From: SHLJ01 sp041618535
Lineage (GTDB): Bacteria; Bacteroidota; Bacteroidia; Flavobacteriales; Flavobacteriaceae
Length of the DNA stretch: 16,655 nucleotides
Direction of reading: 5' to 3'
Assembly (NCBI GenBank): GCA_041618535.1
Contig: JBFKFP010000051.1
Location: 1-16,655 of the forward strand
Part shown: piece after piece, positions 1 through 7,548 of the stretch
Layout: each line of letters begins with the position of its first letter
Numbering within the stretch: position 1 is the stretch's first letter
The notes under the pieces: model-generated
The model's input: the letters and a program-made list of their open reading frames with translations, nothing else
Told to the model about the DNA's origin: nothing
The model's database searches: none
Translations under genes and position numbers: made by a program

Positions 1-7
1 ATGCCAT
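1..7 (-). CDS. Possible first codons of a gene downstream of dnaE (cut by window edge)
   Basis: On the minus strand an ATG followed by GCA (Met-Ala) begins at base 7 and runs off the window, after an A-rich stretch. Thioredoxin genes often follow dnaE in flavobacteria and often start Met-Ala, so trxA is a guess from context only; two codons cannot identify a gene. The 118 bases between here and the dnaE stop hold no other gene that I can see. Confidence 0.2.
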
Positions 8-125
8 AATTCTTATTTTTAAAGCTTTCGCTTAGGATTCTTATGCAATATTAGTCAAAAATCTTTCCAAAGCTTACAATCCCCCTATTTGTTTTGCCTA
101 TATACTAATCAGTTGGGATTATAAT

Positions 126-3100
126 CTAATTCAGCTTGTAAAACACCTGTTGAGATTGAAGCTCCTCCAAAAGCTCCTGTGATATGTTTACCTTCTGTTT
201 CCGGCTTGGCATATTAAGCTTTATTTCCTCTTCGTTATCATAGATAACTATGTTCAGGTTATGATCACCCTTATGCATTTTCAGCAAGTCCTTTAGGGCC
301 TTGATGTTATCAGGCTTGATATTTTTGATATCCAATCTTATGGAAAGCCTTTTCGCCATGGTTCCCATAACATCATGCAGTAACTGGAAGCTGTTATATT
401 GCAACCTGGGATCACCTTTCTTGCCGGTGTCCCGATTTTCCCAGCCTTCCCGGACCAGGACTTTCACATAAATAAAATTGTTCTTGATAAGGAAGTGGCG
501 AAATTTCAGGTATTCTTCACCGAAGATCCTGAATTCATAGGAATCCACATAATCCTCGACCGTGAATAATGCCCAGCCTTTACCCTGTTTGCTGATCCGG
601 TGCTGCACATCGGTAACCACGCCACCGAAACTGAGTTCCCTGTTCACATAAGGCTCAAGATCCTTTAACATGCTGATGTTCGCATTGCAAAAAGTATTCA
701 TCTCTATTTTGAAATCATCCAGTGGGTGGCCCGAAATGTAAATCCCGACAACCTCTTTCTCCCTGGCTAATTTCTCCATAGTCCCCCATTCCTCGCAAGG
801 CGGCACTTCCGGCTCAGAGATCTGGACCTCGCTGGCCTCGCCAAACAAACTCACCTGGGCCGAATTTTGATTCTCCTGGTATTTGGATGCATAGCGCATG
901 GTCTTCTCCAGGAAATTCAAATCGTCTCCTTCCTTGTGGAAATACTGCGCCCTGTGAGTGTTTTCAAAGCAATCAAAAGCCCCGGCATATGCCAGGTTTT
1001 CGAAAGCCTTCTTATTAGCGGCTCGAAGATCGATGCGCTTTGCAAGATCGAAAATAGATTTATACAGGCCATCTTCCTTTCTATTATCCACTATGGTTTT
1101 TACCGCTCCATAGCCAACTCCCTTAATGGCCCCCATTCCAAAGCGAATGGCATTGTCTTTATTGACCGAGAATTTGTAGTAGGATTCGTTAACATCAGGT
1201 CCGAGCACATTTAGTTTCATCCGCTTGCATTCCTCCATAAAGAAGGTGACCTGTTTGATATCGCTCATATTATTAGAGAGCACCGCGGCCATATACTCAG
1301 CCGGGTAATGTGCCTTGAGGTATGCCGTCTGGTAGGCTATCCAGGCATAGCAGGTGGAATGCGATTTGTTAAAGGCATAGCTCGCGAAGGCCTCCCAGTC
1401 TTTCCATATTTTTTCCAGCTTCTCTTCCTTCAATCCTTTGGCAGCAGCCTGGTTGATGAATTTAGGCTTCATCTTGTCAAGCACGGCCTTTTGCTTTTTA
1501 CCCATGGCCTTCCTAAGCACATCGGCCTCACCCTTGGTAAAGTCGGCGAGTTTCTGAGACAGCAGCATCACCTGCTCCTGGTATACAGTGATGCCATAAG
1601 TGTCCTTAAGGTATTCTTCCATTTCAGGAAGATCGTACTCAATGGTTTCCTCACCGTGTTTTCTACGGATAAAGCTTGGGATATATTCCATAGGTCCCGG
1701 CCTGTAAAGGGCATTCATCGCGATAAGGTCATCAAAGACAGTCGGCTTCAGATCCTTAAGATGCTTTTGCATCCCGGGAGATTCGTACTGGAAGATACCC
1801 ACGGTCTCTCCAAGCTGGAATAACTCAAAGGTTTTCTCATCATCAAGAGGAAAATGATCGGGATCAAGTTCTGTCCCATGCTTTGCCTTTACGATTTTGC
1901 AGGTATCCTTGATCAGGGTCAGTGTCTTTAAACCAAGGAAATCCATTTTTAACAAACCGGCATTTTCAACCACGGCATTATCGAACTGGGTCACATAGAG
2001 CTCGGAATCCTTGGCGGTTGCCACAGGTACGAAATTGGTGATATCATCCGGGGTGATGATCACTCCACAGGCATGGATACCTGTATTGCGGACTGAGCCC
2101 TCGATCACCCTCGCCTGGTTGATGGTTTCCGCTTCCAGGTCTTCCCCTTCGGAAATGTTCAGCAACTGGTTGATCTTATCCATCTCCTCTGCCCGGAAGC
2201 GGCTCCTGAGTTCGTTCTCCGGGATGCTGAAGATCTTGCTTAACTTCGCCATATTGGGAACCAGCTTGGCCAGGCGGTCGGCCTCATTCAATGGAAGATC
2301 CAGAACCCTGGCCGTATCCCTGATGGAAGACTTGGCCGCCATGGTACCATAGGTGATGATCTGCGCCACCTGGTTTGCACCATATTTATTAATGACATAA
2401 TCCATGACCTTTCCACGGCCCTCATCATCGAAGTCTATATCGATATCGGGCATGCTGATACGGTCCGGGTTTAGAAAACGCTCGAAAAGCAGGTCGTATT
2501 TAATGGGGTCTATATTGGTTATTCCCAGGCAATAGGCCACTGCGCTTCCCGCAGCAGATCCGCGCCCCGGTCCAACGGAAACATTCATCTTCCTGGCCTC
2601 GGCAATGAAGTCCTGAACAATCAGGAAATAGCCAGGATAGCCGGTATTAGCAATAACTTCCAATTCGAAATCAAGACGTTCGCGGATGTTGTCGTCCATA
2701 TCGGGGTAGCGTTTCTTGGCCCCCTCATAGGTTAGATGCCGGAGATAGGCATTCTCACCCCGTTTTCCGCCATCGGCATCCCTGATGTCAAGGAATTCTT
2801 CAGGAATGGCGAAGTTGGGAAGCAACACTTCCCGAAACAGGCTGTAAGGCTCTATCTTATCAATTACCTCCTGGATATTGATGATGGCCTCCGGCAGATC
2901 GGCAAAAAGGGCTTTCATCTCTTGAGCCGATTTGAAATAATATTCCTGGTTTGGAAGCCCGTACCTGTAACCTCTGCCGCGCCCGATTGGTGTGGCCTGT
3001 TTTTCACCGTCTTTTACACAAAGTAGAATGTCGTGTGCATTGGCATCCGATTTCTCGGCGTAATAGGTGTTATTGGTAGCGATCATTTTAATATGGTGTT

Positions 3101-4481
3101 CACGCGCAAATTTGATCAGCAACTGGTTTGCCCGCTTTTCATCCTCCTGACCGTGCCTCATGATCTCGATATAAAGATCATCGCCAAATAATGACTTCCA
3201 CCACAATAGTGCCTCTTCTGCCTGCTTCTCCCCAACGTTAAGGATCTTGCTCGGAACCTCACCATAAAGGTTCCCGGTAAGGACGATAAGGTCGTTCTTG
3301 TATTGCTGGATAATTCCCTTGTCGATCCGCGGCACATAGTAAAATCCATCGGTATAAGCCAATGACGACATTTTCGCCAGGTTGTGGTACCCGTTCTTGT
3401 TCTTTGCCAGGAAGACGACCTGGTAGCCATAATCTTTTCTCGACTTATCCTTATGATCTTCACAGACAAAGAACTCGCAACCGAGAATGGGCTTGATCGA
3501 TTTTTTTTGTTCCGGCTCTTCGGCAGAAGATTTTAAGGATTTATTGTAGTTCTCAACCTCCCTGATAAAATGAAAAGCGCCCATCATATTGGCATGATCC
3601 GTCAGTGCAACCGCGGGCATCCCTTGTACGGATGCAGACTTTACCAGCTGTGCGGTGCTCATGGTGGATTGAAGGATTGAAAATTGTGAATGATTATGCA
3701 GATGAACAAAGGGCACATCTTCCAGGATTCCGGGAAGGACCTCAACCGTTTCAATCGGGTGATCATAATCCTCTTTTTTCGCCCTAAGCTTTTCCGATGC
3801 TTTCCGGAGATTGATGTGTTTGAGGCCGATCAGATCGATCTCCTCCGGATTATTTTTCTTAAAATCCTTCAGGTAGCCGGGTTGGGCCCTCAATTCATCC
3901 AGACTGAATTCACCCCTTCTTATCAATTCAAAAAAGCAACGTGCTGTAGCCTCCACATCCGCTGTAGCGTTATGTGCTTCAATAAAGGATTCGGAAAAAA
4001 GAAAACCGTAAAGTTCAGTTAGTGTTGGCAGTTTAAATTTACCGCCTCTTCCCCCGGGAAGCCTGCATAATTCAGCGGTCTTTTCCGTACAGGTATCAAG
4101 GACCGGCATTTTCTCCAGCCGGCTGTCAAGGTTCAATCGAAAAAATTCACAGCCAAGTACGTTGATATCAAAACCGACATTCTGCCCCACTACGAATTTG
4201 GCTTCCCTTAGGCAGGCTGAAAATTTCTCCAGTACATCCTCAAGGGAATGTCCTTCCTCGGCTGCTAATTCGGTGGAAATTCCATGCACCTGTTCCGCAT
4301 CATATGGAATATTAAAACCTTCCGGCTGTATAAGATAGTCCTGCTGATCAAGACATTCTCCAAGGGCATCGTGCAATTGCCATGCAATCTGGACAACCCG
4401 CGGCCAATTATCGGTATCCGTAATCGGTGCGTCCCAGCGCTTTGGCAAGCCGGTGGTTTCAGTATCAAAAATCAAATACAT
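126..4481 (-). CDS. dnaE: DNA polymerase III alpha subunit with fused N-terminal DnaQ-like 3'-5' exonuclease
   Basis: Replicative DNA polymerase, about 1451 residues, longer than the usual 1100-1200 because a proofreading domain is fused in front. The exonuclease domain (about 1-180) keeps its catalytic set: D6 and E8 in DTETTG, D105 in NVGFD, H170 and D175 in HNATAD. A PHP domain starts near 256, the palm carries PDIDIDFDDEG at 678-688 with the catalytic aspartates, and a clamp-binding motif QVSLF sits at 1209-1213, before an OB-fold region. PHP metal ligands look eroded: Q271 where LDG has Asp, N404 where SGC has Cys, N471 and Y473 where DxH is usual. The start is placed at the Met directly before the exonuclease strand (MYLIFDTETTG); an in-frame ATG at 4589 would add 36 residues with no domain role. 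It is transcribed divergently from the cytochrome genes. Confidence 0.97.
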   Translation of the reverse strand: MYLIFDTETTGLPKRWDAPITDTDNWPRVVQIAWQLHDALGECLDQQDYLIQPEGFNIPYDAEQVHGISTELAAEEGHSLEDVLEKFSACLREAKFVVGQNVGFDINVLGCEFFRLNLDSRLEKMPVLDTCTEKTAELCRLPGGRGGKFKLPTLTELYGFLFSESFIEAHNATADVEATARCFFELIRRGEFSLDELRAQPGYLKDFKKNNPEEIDLIGLKHINLRKASEKLRAKKEDYDHPIETVEVLPGILEDVPFVHLHNHSQFSILQSTMSTAQLVKSASVQGMPAVALTDHANMMGAFHFIREVENYNKSLKSSAEEPEQKKSIKPILGCEFFVCEDHKDKSRKDYGYQVVFLAKNKNGYHNLAKMSSLAYTDGFYYVPRIDKGIIQQYKNDLIVLTGNLYGEVPSKILNVGEKQAEEALLWWKSLFGDDLYIEIMRHGQEDEKRANQLLIKFAREHHIKMIATNNTYYAEKSDANAHDILLCVKDGEKQATPIGRGRGYRYGLPNQEYYFKSAQEMKALFADLPEAIINIQEVIDKIEPYSLFREVLLPNFAIPEEFLDIRDADGGKRGENAYLRHLTYEGAKKRYPDMDDNIRERLDFELEVIANTGYPGYFLIVQDFIAEARKMNVSVGPGRGSAAGSAVAYCLGITNIDPIKYDLLFERFLNPDRISMPDIDIDFDDEGRGKVMDYVINKYGANQVAQIITYGTMAAKSSIRDTARVLDLPLNEADRLAKLVPNMAKLSKIFSIPENELRSRFRAEEMDKINQLLNISEGEDLEAETINQARVIEGSVRNTGIHACGVIITPDDITNFVPVATAKDSELYVTQFDNAVVENAGLLKMDFLGLKTLTLIKDTCKIVKAKHGTELDPDHFPLDDEKTFELFQLGETVGIFQYESPGMQKHLKDLKPTVFDDLIAMNALYRPGPMEYIPSFIRRKHGEETIEYDLPEMEEYLKDTYGITVYQEQVMLLSQKLADFTKGEADVLRKAMGKKQKAVLDKMKPKFINQAAAKGLKEEKLEKIWKDWEAFASYAFNKSHSTCYAWIAYQTAYLKAHYPAEYMAAVLSNNMSDIKQVTFFMEECKRMKLNVLGPDVNESYYKFSVNKDNAIRFGMGAIKGVGYGAVKTIVDNRKEDGLYKSIFDLAKRIDLRAANKKAFENLAYAGAFDCFENTHRAQYFHKEGDDLNFLEKTMRYASKYQENQNSAQVSLFGEASEVQISEPEVPPCEEWGTMEKLAREKEVVGIYISGHPLDDFKIEMNTFCNANISMLKDLEPYVNRELSFGGVVTDVQHRISKQGKGWALFTVEDYVDSYEFRIFGEEYLKFRHFLIKNNFIYVKVLVREGWENRDTGKKGDPRLQYNSFQLLHDVMGTMAKRLSIRLDIKNIKPDNIKALKDLLKMHKGDHNLNIVIYDNEEEIKLNMPSRKQKVNISQELLEELQSQQVFYKLN

Positions 4482-4643
4482 ATGTGTGGGGTGTCTTCGA
4501 AAAAAATGAAAGCATAAAATTAAGGAATCCTTTGGATTGAATACTTTAAAGTTATGAACATCGGACAAAAAGAATTCAACATTTTTCATGGCCGAAATCC
4601 TGTGTCAGAAGTCTCTGAAATAATAAATAAATTAAGTGAGAAC

Positions 4644-4655
4644 TGACTTTTGTCA
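4644..4655 (+). promoter_or_regulatory. Palindromic operator TGAC-N4-GTCA, Crp/Fnr-like
   Basis: The sequence reads TGACTTTTGTCA, with perfect 4-base arms and a 4-base spacer. It ends 23 bases before a -7-like TACCTTTA. If that element sets the start near 4690, the palindrome is centred near -41, the position of a class II activator. The geometry recalls FNR/NNR-type sites (TTGAT/TTGAC-N4 dyads), but the regulator identity is inferred. The same arrangement recurs at 11228. Confidence 0.6.
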
Positions 4656-4678
4656 TGTTATTTAAACACTTCGATATA

Positions 4679-4686
4679 TACCTTTA
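4679..4686 (+). promoter_or_regulatory. -7 promoter element of the multiheme cytochrome transcript
   Basis: TACCTTTA matches the Bacteroidota -7 consensus TAnnTTTG in all but the last base. It predicts a start near 4690 and a 5' leader of about 35 bases before the ATG at 4725. There is no good TTG -33 element at normal spacing, as expected for an activator-dependent promoter with the palindrome at that place. Confidence 0.5.
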
Positions 4687-4724
4687 ACTCGTTAATAAAT
4701 AAGACTAATCGTAACTGCATCATT

Positions 4725-5786
4725 ATGAGAACAATAAAGTTATTATCTGCATTATTCATTGCAGCAGCCCTATTTACCAGCTGTACACATGATGAATTAT
4801 TAATACCCGGTCCCGCTGGCCAGGATGGTATAGACGGTGTTGATGGAGTAGACGGACAAGACGGTTCGGCTGCTGCATGTATCAGTTGTCATGCCAACTC
4901 ACACAGGGAGCCAATCGAGGCCGCATGGTCTATTTCTGGTCATGCTGCGGGAGGAACCTGGGCCTCCAGGGGAACCAGTTCCCGTTGTGGCCGTTGCCAC
5001 AACAAGGACGGATTCATAGATGTACTTGAAAGGAATTTCCTTAACGAGGATGGCCTTCCAATTCCAAATCCGGACGGCTATGCCGTTGGTAAACCCCTCG
5101 ATTGCACCGGATGCCATGACAGCCACAGGTCATTCGATTTTGAGAACGATGGCAACGACTACGCAGTCAGGTCGATTTCACCGGTAGAGCTTTTCTATGA
5201 TCCAACAATCTCGGTAGACCTTTCAAATGAGGTAGACCCACTCGGACGAAGCAACGTTTGCGCAAATTGCCACCAGCCAAGGGCCAGCTATGTAATTCCC
5301 GCCGGAACAGGAGATTATGAAATTACCAGTAAACGATTTGGCCCGCACCACGGTCCGCAATCTACAATTCTTGAAGGTATACTTGGAGCAAATATTCCTG
5401 GCTCAACCGGTTATCCAGGTGTAGGTTCTGCTACCCACAGAACAGGAGCAACATGCGCAACCTGTCACATGGGAGAACCTACCAATGCGGAGAACGGCTC
5501 ACATACATTTAATGTGACCGAAGCCGCCTGTGCTCAATGTCACTCCAACGGAGCACCGATGGAAATCGACGGCTTCTCAGAAGACATGGCTATCCTGGAA
5601 GGCTTACTCGCTGCACAAGGTATGTTTGATGAGGACGGCTACTATAATGAAGGCATCTATCCAGTTCTGCTTGCACAAGCTGCATGGAACTACAAGACCC
5701 TGTTAGAAGATCAGAGCCGCGGAATTCATAACCCTGGCTATGTTAGAGCTCTATTGAACAATACAATTGAAGCACTGCAGGATTAA
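4725..5786 (+). CDS. Hexaheme c-type cytochrome lipoprotein with collagen-like spacer
   Basis: A 353-residue exported electron carrier. A lipoprotein signal peptide ends in LFTSC with the lipidated Cys at 20. A collagen-like Gly-X-Y run follows (G29 to G47). Six CxxCH heme-binding motifs start at C52, C88, C127, C179, C244 and C269. All use His, so there is no CxxCK as in NrfA nitrite reductase. The last 80 residues hold no heme motif and are probably helical. The start was chosen at the signal peptide; an in-frame ATG at 4650 lies upstream of the likely transcription start. It is first in a row with a second cytochrome lipoprotein and a barrel, which suggests outer-membrane placement. The exact family is not recognised; it resembles multiheme cytochrome c3/c7-like proteins. 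The electron partner is unknown. Confidence 0.92.
   Translation: MRTIKLLSALFIAAALFTSCTHDELLIPGPAGQDGIDGVDGVDGQDGSAAACISCHANSHREPIEAAWSISGHAAGGTWASRGTSSRCGRCHNKDGFIDVLERNFLNEDGLPIPNPDGYAVGKPLDCTGCHDSHRSFDFENDGNDYAVRSISPVELFYDPTISVDLSNEVDPLGRSNVCANCHQPRASYVIPAGTGDYEITSKRFGPHHGPQSTILEGILGANIPGSTGYPGVGSATHRTGATCATCHMGEPTNAENGSHTFNVTEAACAQCHSNGAPMEIDGFSEDMAILEGLLAAQGMFDEDGYYNEGIYPVLLAQAAWNYKTLLEDQSRGIHNPGYVRALLNNTIEALQD
4809..4865 (+). repeat. Gly-X-Y (collagen-like) coding repeat
   Basis: Six Gly-X-Y triplets in a row plus a closing Gly (residues 29-47 of the hexaheme lipoprotein), rich in Asp at the Y position. In the DNA this is an imperfect 9-base repeat around GAYGGW. It lies directly between the lipidated Cys and heme 1, where it would act as a stalk or a trimerising segment. 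Confidence 0.85.
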
Positions 5787-5926
5787 CAATAATCAATGAA
5801 TGAAATCCTGATGTTAAATTGATTTGTACATCGACAGCTGATGAGCCTTTCCGAACCAGAAATTTCAATAGTTTATTCGGGAGTACAACAAGAGTACTTC
5901 AGGTAAGACATGATCAAAAATTAAAA

Positions 5927-6316
5927 ATGATTGGCATGAAACAATTCATAAAAATAATTACCGCTTCAGTGATGATCCTCTTCCTGAGCTCCTGCTATTA
6001 TGACGCATATTACGAGCTGCCAGAAGATGATGTGATAACTGAAAACGTATCCTACGCCAATGACATCCAGCCATTATGGGACGCCAGTTGTGTTGTATGC
6101 CATAACGGAAACGTACCACCCGATTTAAGACCTGACACTTCATATGATGCACTTCAGAACGGGTGGTTGGTTCCTGGCGAAGCAGAGTCCAGTATAATAT
6201 ATCAATCACTGTTGGGAAGCAACGGCGTTTTGCTGATGCCTCCAGGAGCGCAGTGGCCTCTGTCAGATACAAACCTGGTAAGAGATTGGATAAACCAAGG
6301 TGCTCTGGATAACTAA
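5927..6316 (+). CDS. Monoheme c-type cytochrome lipoprotein
   Basis: About 129 residues. The signal peptide ends in LSSC (Cys23 lipidated). After a Tyr/Asp-rich linker comes a compact cytochrome c domain: heme site CVVCH at C55-H59 and probable axial Met104 in LMPPG. Motifs such as SYDAL and VPG occur in small cytochrome domains common in Bacteroidota and planctomycetes. ATG 5927 has the better A-rich leader; ATG 5936 is equally possible and removes three residues. It lies 140 bases after the hexaheme gene and 17 bases before the barrel gene, so it is probably cotranscribed. The likely role is passing electrons between periplasmic carriers and the hexaheme protein; this is inference. Confidence 0.88.
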   Translation: MIGMKQFIKIITASVMILFLSSCYYDAYYELPEDDVITENVSYANDIQPLWDASCVVCHNGNVPPDLRPDTSYDALQNGWLVPGEAESSIIYQSLLGSNGVLLMPPGAQWPLSDTNLVRDWINQGALDN

Positions 6317-6333
6317 ACTAATCGCGAAGAAAC

Positions 6334-7173
6334 ATGAAAACATTAAAATTCATATTAGCTTTTTTATTGATTCCTGCGATGCTATTTGCCCAGGAAACCG
6401 AAACGGAAGAGGTTAAAGAGGACAGGCCTCAGCGCGATGCCTATGAAAGCCATTACCTCATAGACAACCCGACAAATGTGGTCTTTAACAAGAAGACCCT
6501 GGAGGTTCAGATGGCGCACCGTTTTGGTGAGTTTGGGAATGTTGGAGACCTCGGTGGAATCTGGGGTGCCGCCAACATAAGGATCGGAGTAACCTATACA
6601 CCTATTGAGCGAATCGCGGTTGGATTCGGAACGACCAAGAACAAGAGATTACAGGATTTTAACTGGAAAGTTGCCGCCTTACGGCAAACCCGTTCCGATA
6701 ATGTTCCTGTCAGTGTTACCTATTATGGCAATTTTGTGATAGATGCCAGGAATAAGGACAGACCGGGTGTTCTCTTTTATGAGACCTCAGACCGCTATTC
6801 CTTCTTCCACCAGATTATAATCGCAAGACGTTTTAGCTCTAAGTTCTCATTCCAGATAGCTCCAAGCCTGTCGCACTATAACAGGGTTGATGAAAACATA
6901 AGGAATGATATGCTGGCACTGGCCTTCGGCGGCCGATACAAAATCAGTACAGGAACGGCGATCATTGCTGAATACAGCCAGCCACTGACCGATTTTGATG
7001 AAATGAATCCCGAGCCGGGATTGAGCTTTGGGGTTGAATTTGCGACATCATCCCACGCCTTCCAGATATTTGTAACAAACTATTGGGGCATTGTTCCACA
7101 GGAAAACTATGTATATAATTTAAGTGACGAATTCCTGCTTGGGTTCAACATCACAAGACGTTATAATTTCTAA
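6334..7173 (+). CDS. Outer-membrane beta-barrel protein, DUF5777-like
   Basis: 279 residues with a classic signal peptide (cleavage near A19-Q20, FAQ), then alternating polar/aromatic strands and a C-terminal Phe, as in outer-membrane barrels. The opening after the signal (HYLIDNPTNVVFNKKTLE) and the LGGIWGAANIRIG segment fit what I remember of the Bacteroidota DUF5777 family. No enzyme motif is visible. It is the last gene of the envelope group; a hairpin follows at 7212. Position beside two cytochrome lipoproteins suggests a porin-like sheath or an assembly partner for them, but a simple porin is equally possible. Confidence 0.8.
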   Translation: MKTLKFILAFLLIPAMLFAQETETEEVKEDRPQRDAYESHYLIDNPTNVVFNKKTLEVQMAHRFGEFGNVGDLGGIWGAANIRIGVTYTPIERIAVGFGTTKNKRLQDFNWKVAALRQTRSDNVPVSVTYYGNFVIDARNKDRPGVLFYETSDRYSFFHQIIIARRFSSKFSFQIAPSLSHYNRVDENIRNDMLALAFGGRYKISTGTAIIAEYSQPLTDFDEMNPEPGLSFGVEFATSSHAFQIFVTNYWGIVPQENYVYNLSDEFLLGFNITRRYNF

Positions 7174-7211
7174 ACTACTTCCGGTAAAATCGGATTTTAA
7201 TTGATAACACG

Positions 7212-7252
7212 AAAAGAGCAATTTATTCATCACATGATTATTTTGCTCTTTT
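7212..7252 (+). terminator. Probable terminator or attenuator hairpin
   Basis: AAAAGAGCAA (7212-7221) pairs fully with TTGCTCTTTT (7243-7252); the 21-base loop holds a small ATCA/TGAT stem. The T-run is short and AT-rich, so partial read-through into module A, whose first gene starts 15 bases later, is plausible. No clear promoter is visible between 7174 and 7266. Confidence 0.5.
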
Positions 7253-7266
7253 TAATAAGGTGAAGC

Positions 7267-7527
7267 ATGACAAAAAAATCAGAAAATAAAAAACTCTCAC
7301 GGCGAAGTGTTCTTCCCCTTTTGGGATCGTCCTTATTGATTCCGTTGGTTGGAATGAGCAGCAATTCTGAAGAGACCCAGGGATCAGATCAGGAAGATTA
7401 CGAAATCCTTCTCAGACCGGATGGTAAGACGGTTAAAGTAAAACGGGATGTTGTTAATCGATCCAAGGTAATCAAAAAGTCCGTTTCGAACAGATCGATG
7501 TTGAAGTGGCTGAAAGACAAATTTTAA
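7267..7527 (+). CDS. Small Tat-signal protein, similar to the N-terminus of the adjacent ferredoxin subunit
   Basis: 86 residues. The N-terminus carries a twin-arginine signal (SRRSVLPLLG, with the arginines at 12-13) and a hydrophobic stretch to about residue 30. A short segment ILLRPDGKTVKVKRDVV follows, then a basic C-terminal tail with no cysteines. The segment resembles the linker in both downstream ferredoxins (ELMTTDGRLIEV and VLTPEGKLVQI), which also follows a Tat signal. It looks like a detached N-terminal part of that family, or a small helper for its export or assembly. It lies 21 bases before the module A ferredoxin. Function unknown. Confidence 0.75.
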   Translation: MTKKSENKKLSRRSVLPLLGSSLLIPLVGMSSNSEETQGSDQEDYEILLRPDGKTVKVKRDVVNRSKVIKKSVSNRSMLKWLKDKF

Positions 7528-7548
7528 TCCAATTAATGATTTTTGAAA

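Noticed and set aside
867..3026. Several plus-strand open frames inside dnaE (for example 867-1214, 1308-1823, 2011-2352)
   Set aside because: They are antisense to a well-conserved polymerase gene, have no recognisable domains and no start context; they are shadows of dnaE codon usage.
4547..4554. TAACTTTA on the minus strand as the dnaE promoter
   Set aside because: It matches the -7 element but has no TTG at suitable spacing. AT-rich matches of this kind arise by chance, so only the spacing with the palindrome makes the two plus-strand sites credible.
4605..4618. Inverted repeat TCAGA-AGTC-TCTGA between dnaE and the cytochrome gene
   Set aside because: The arms are only 5 bases, there is no second copy near the module B promoter, and it does not fit a terminator or a known site.
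4650..4724. Longer start of the hexaheme cytochrome at 4650
   Set aside because: It lies inside the palindrome and upstream of the predicted transcription start, and it would hide the signal peptide behind 25 polar residues.
4725..5786. NrfA-type nitrite reductase
   Set aside because: NrfD/NrfC-like genes nearby suggested it, but NrfA is much longer and usually has a CxxCK catalytic heme; all six motifs here are CxxCH and the length is only 353.
5787..5926. N-terminal extension of the monoheme lipoprotein from a TTG at 5819
   Set aside because: The extension would bury the lipoprotein signal peptide; ATG 5927 or 5936 gives a normal one.
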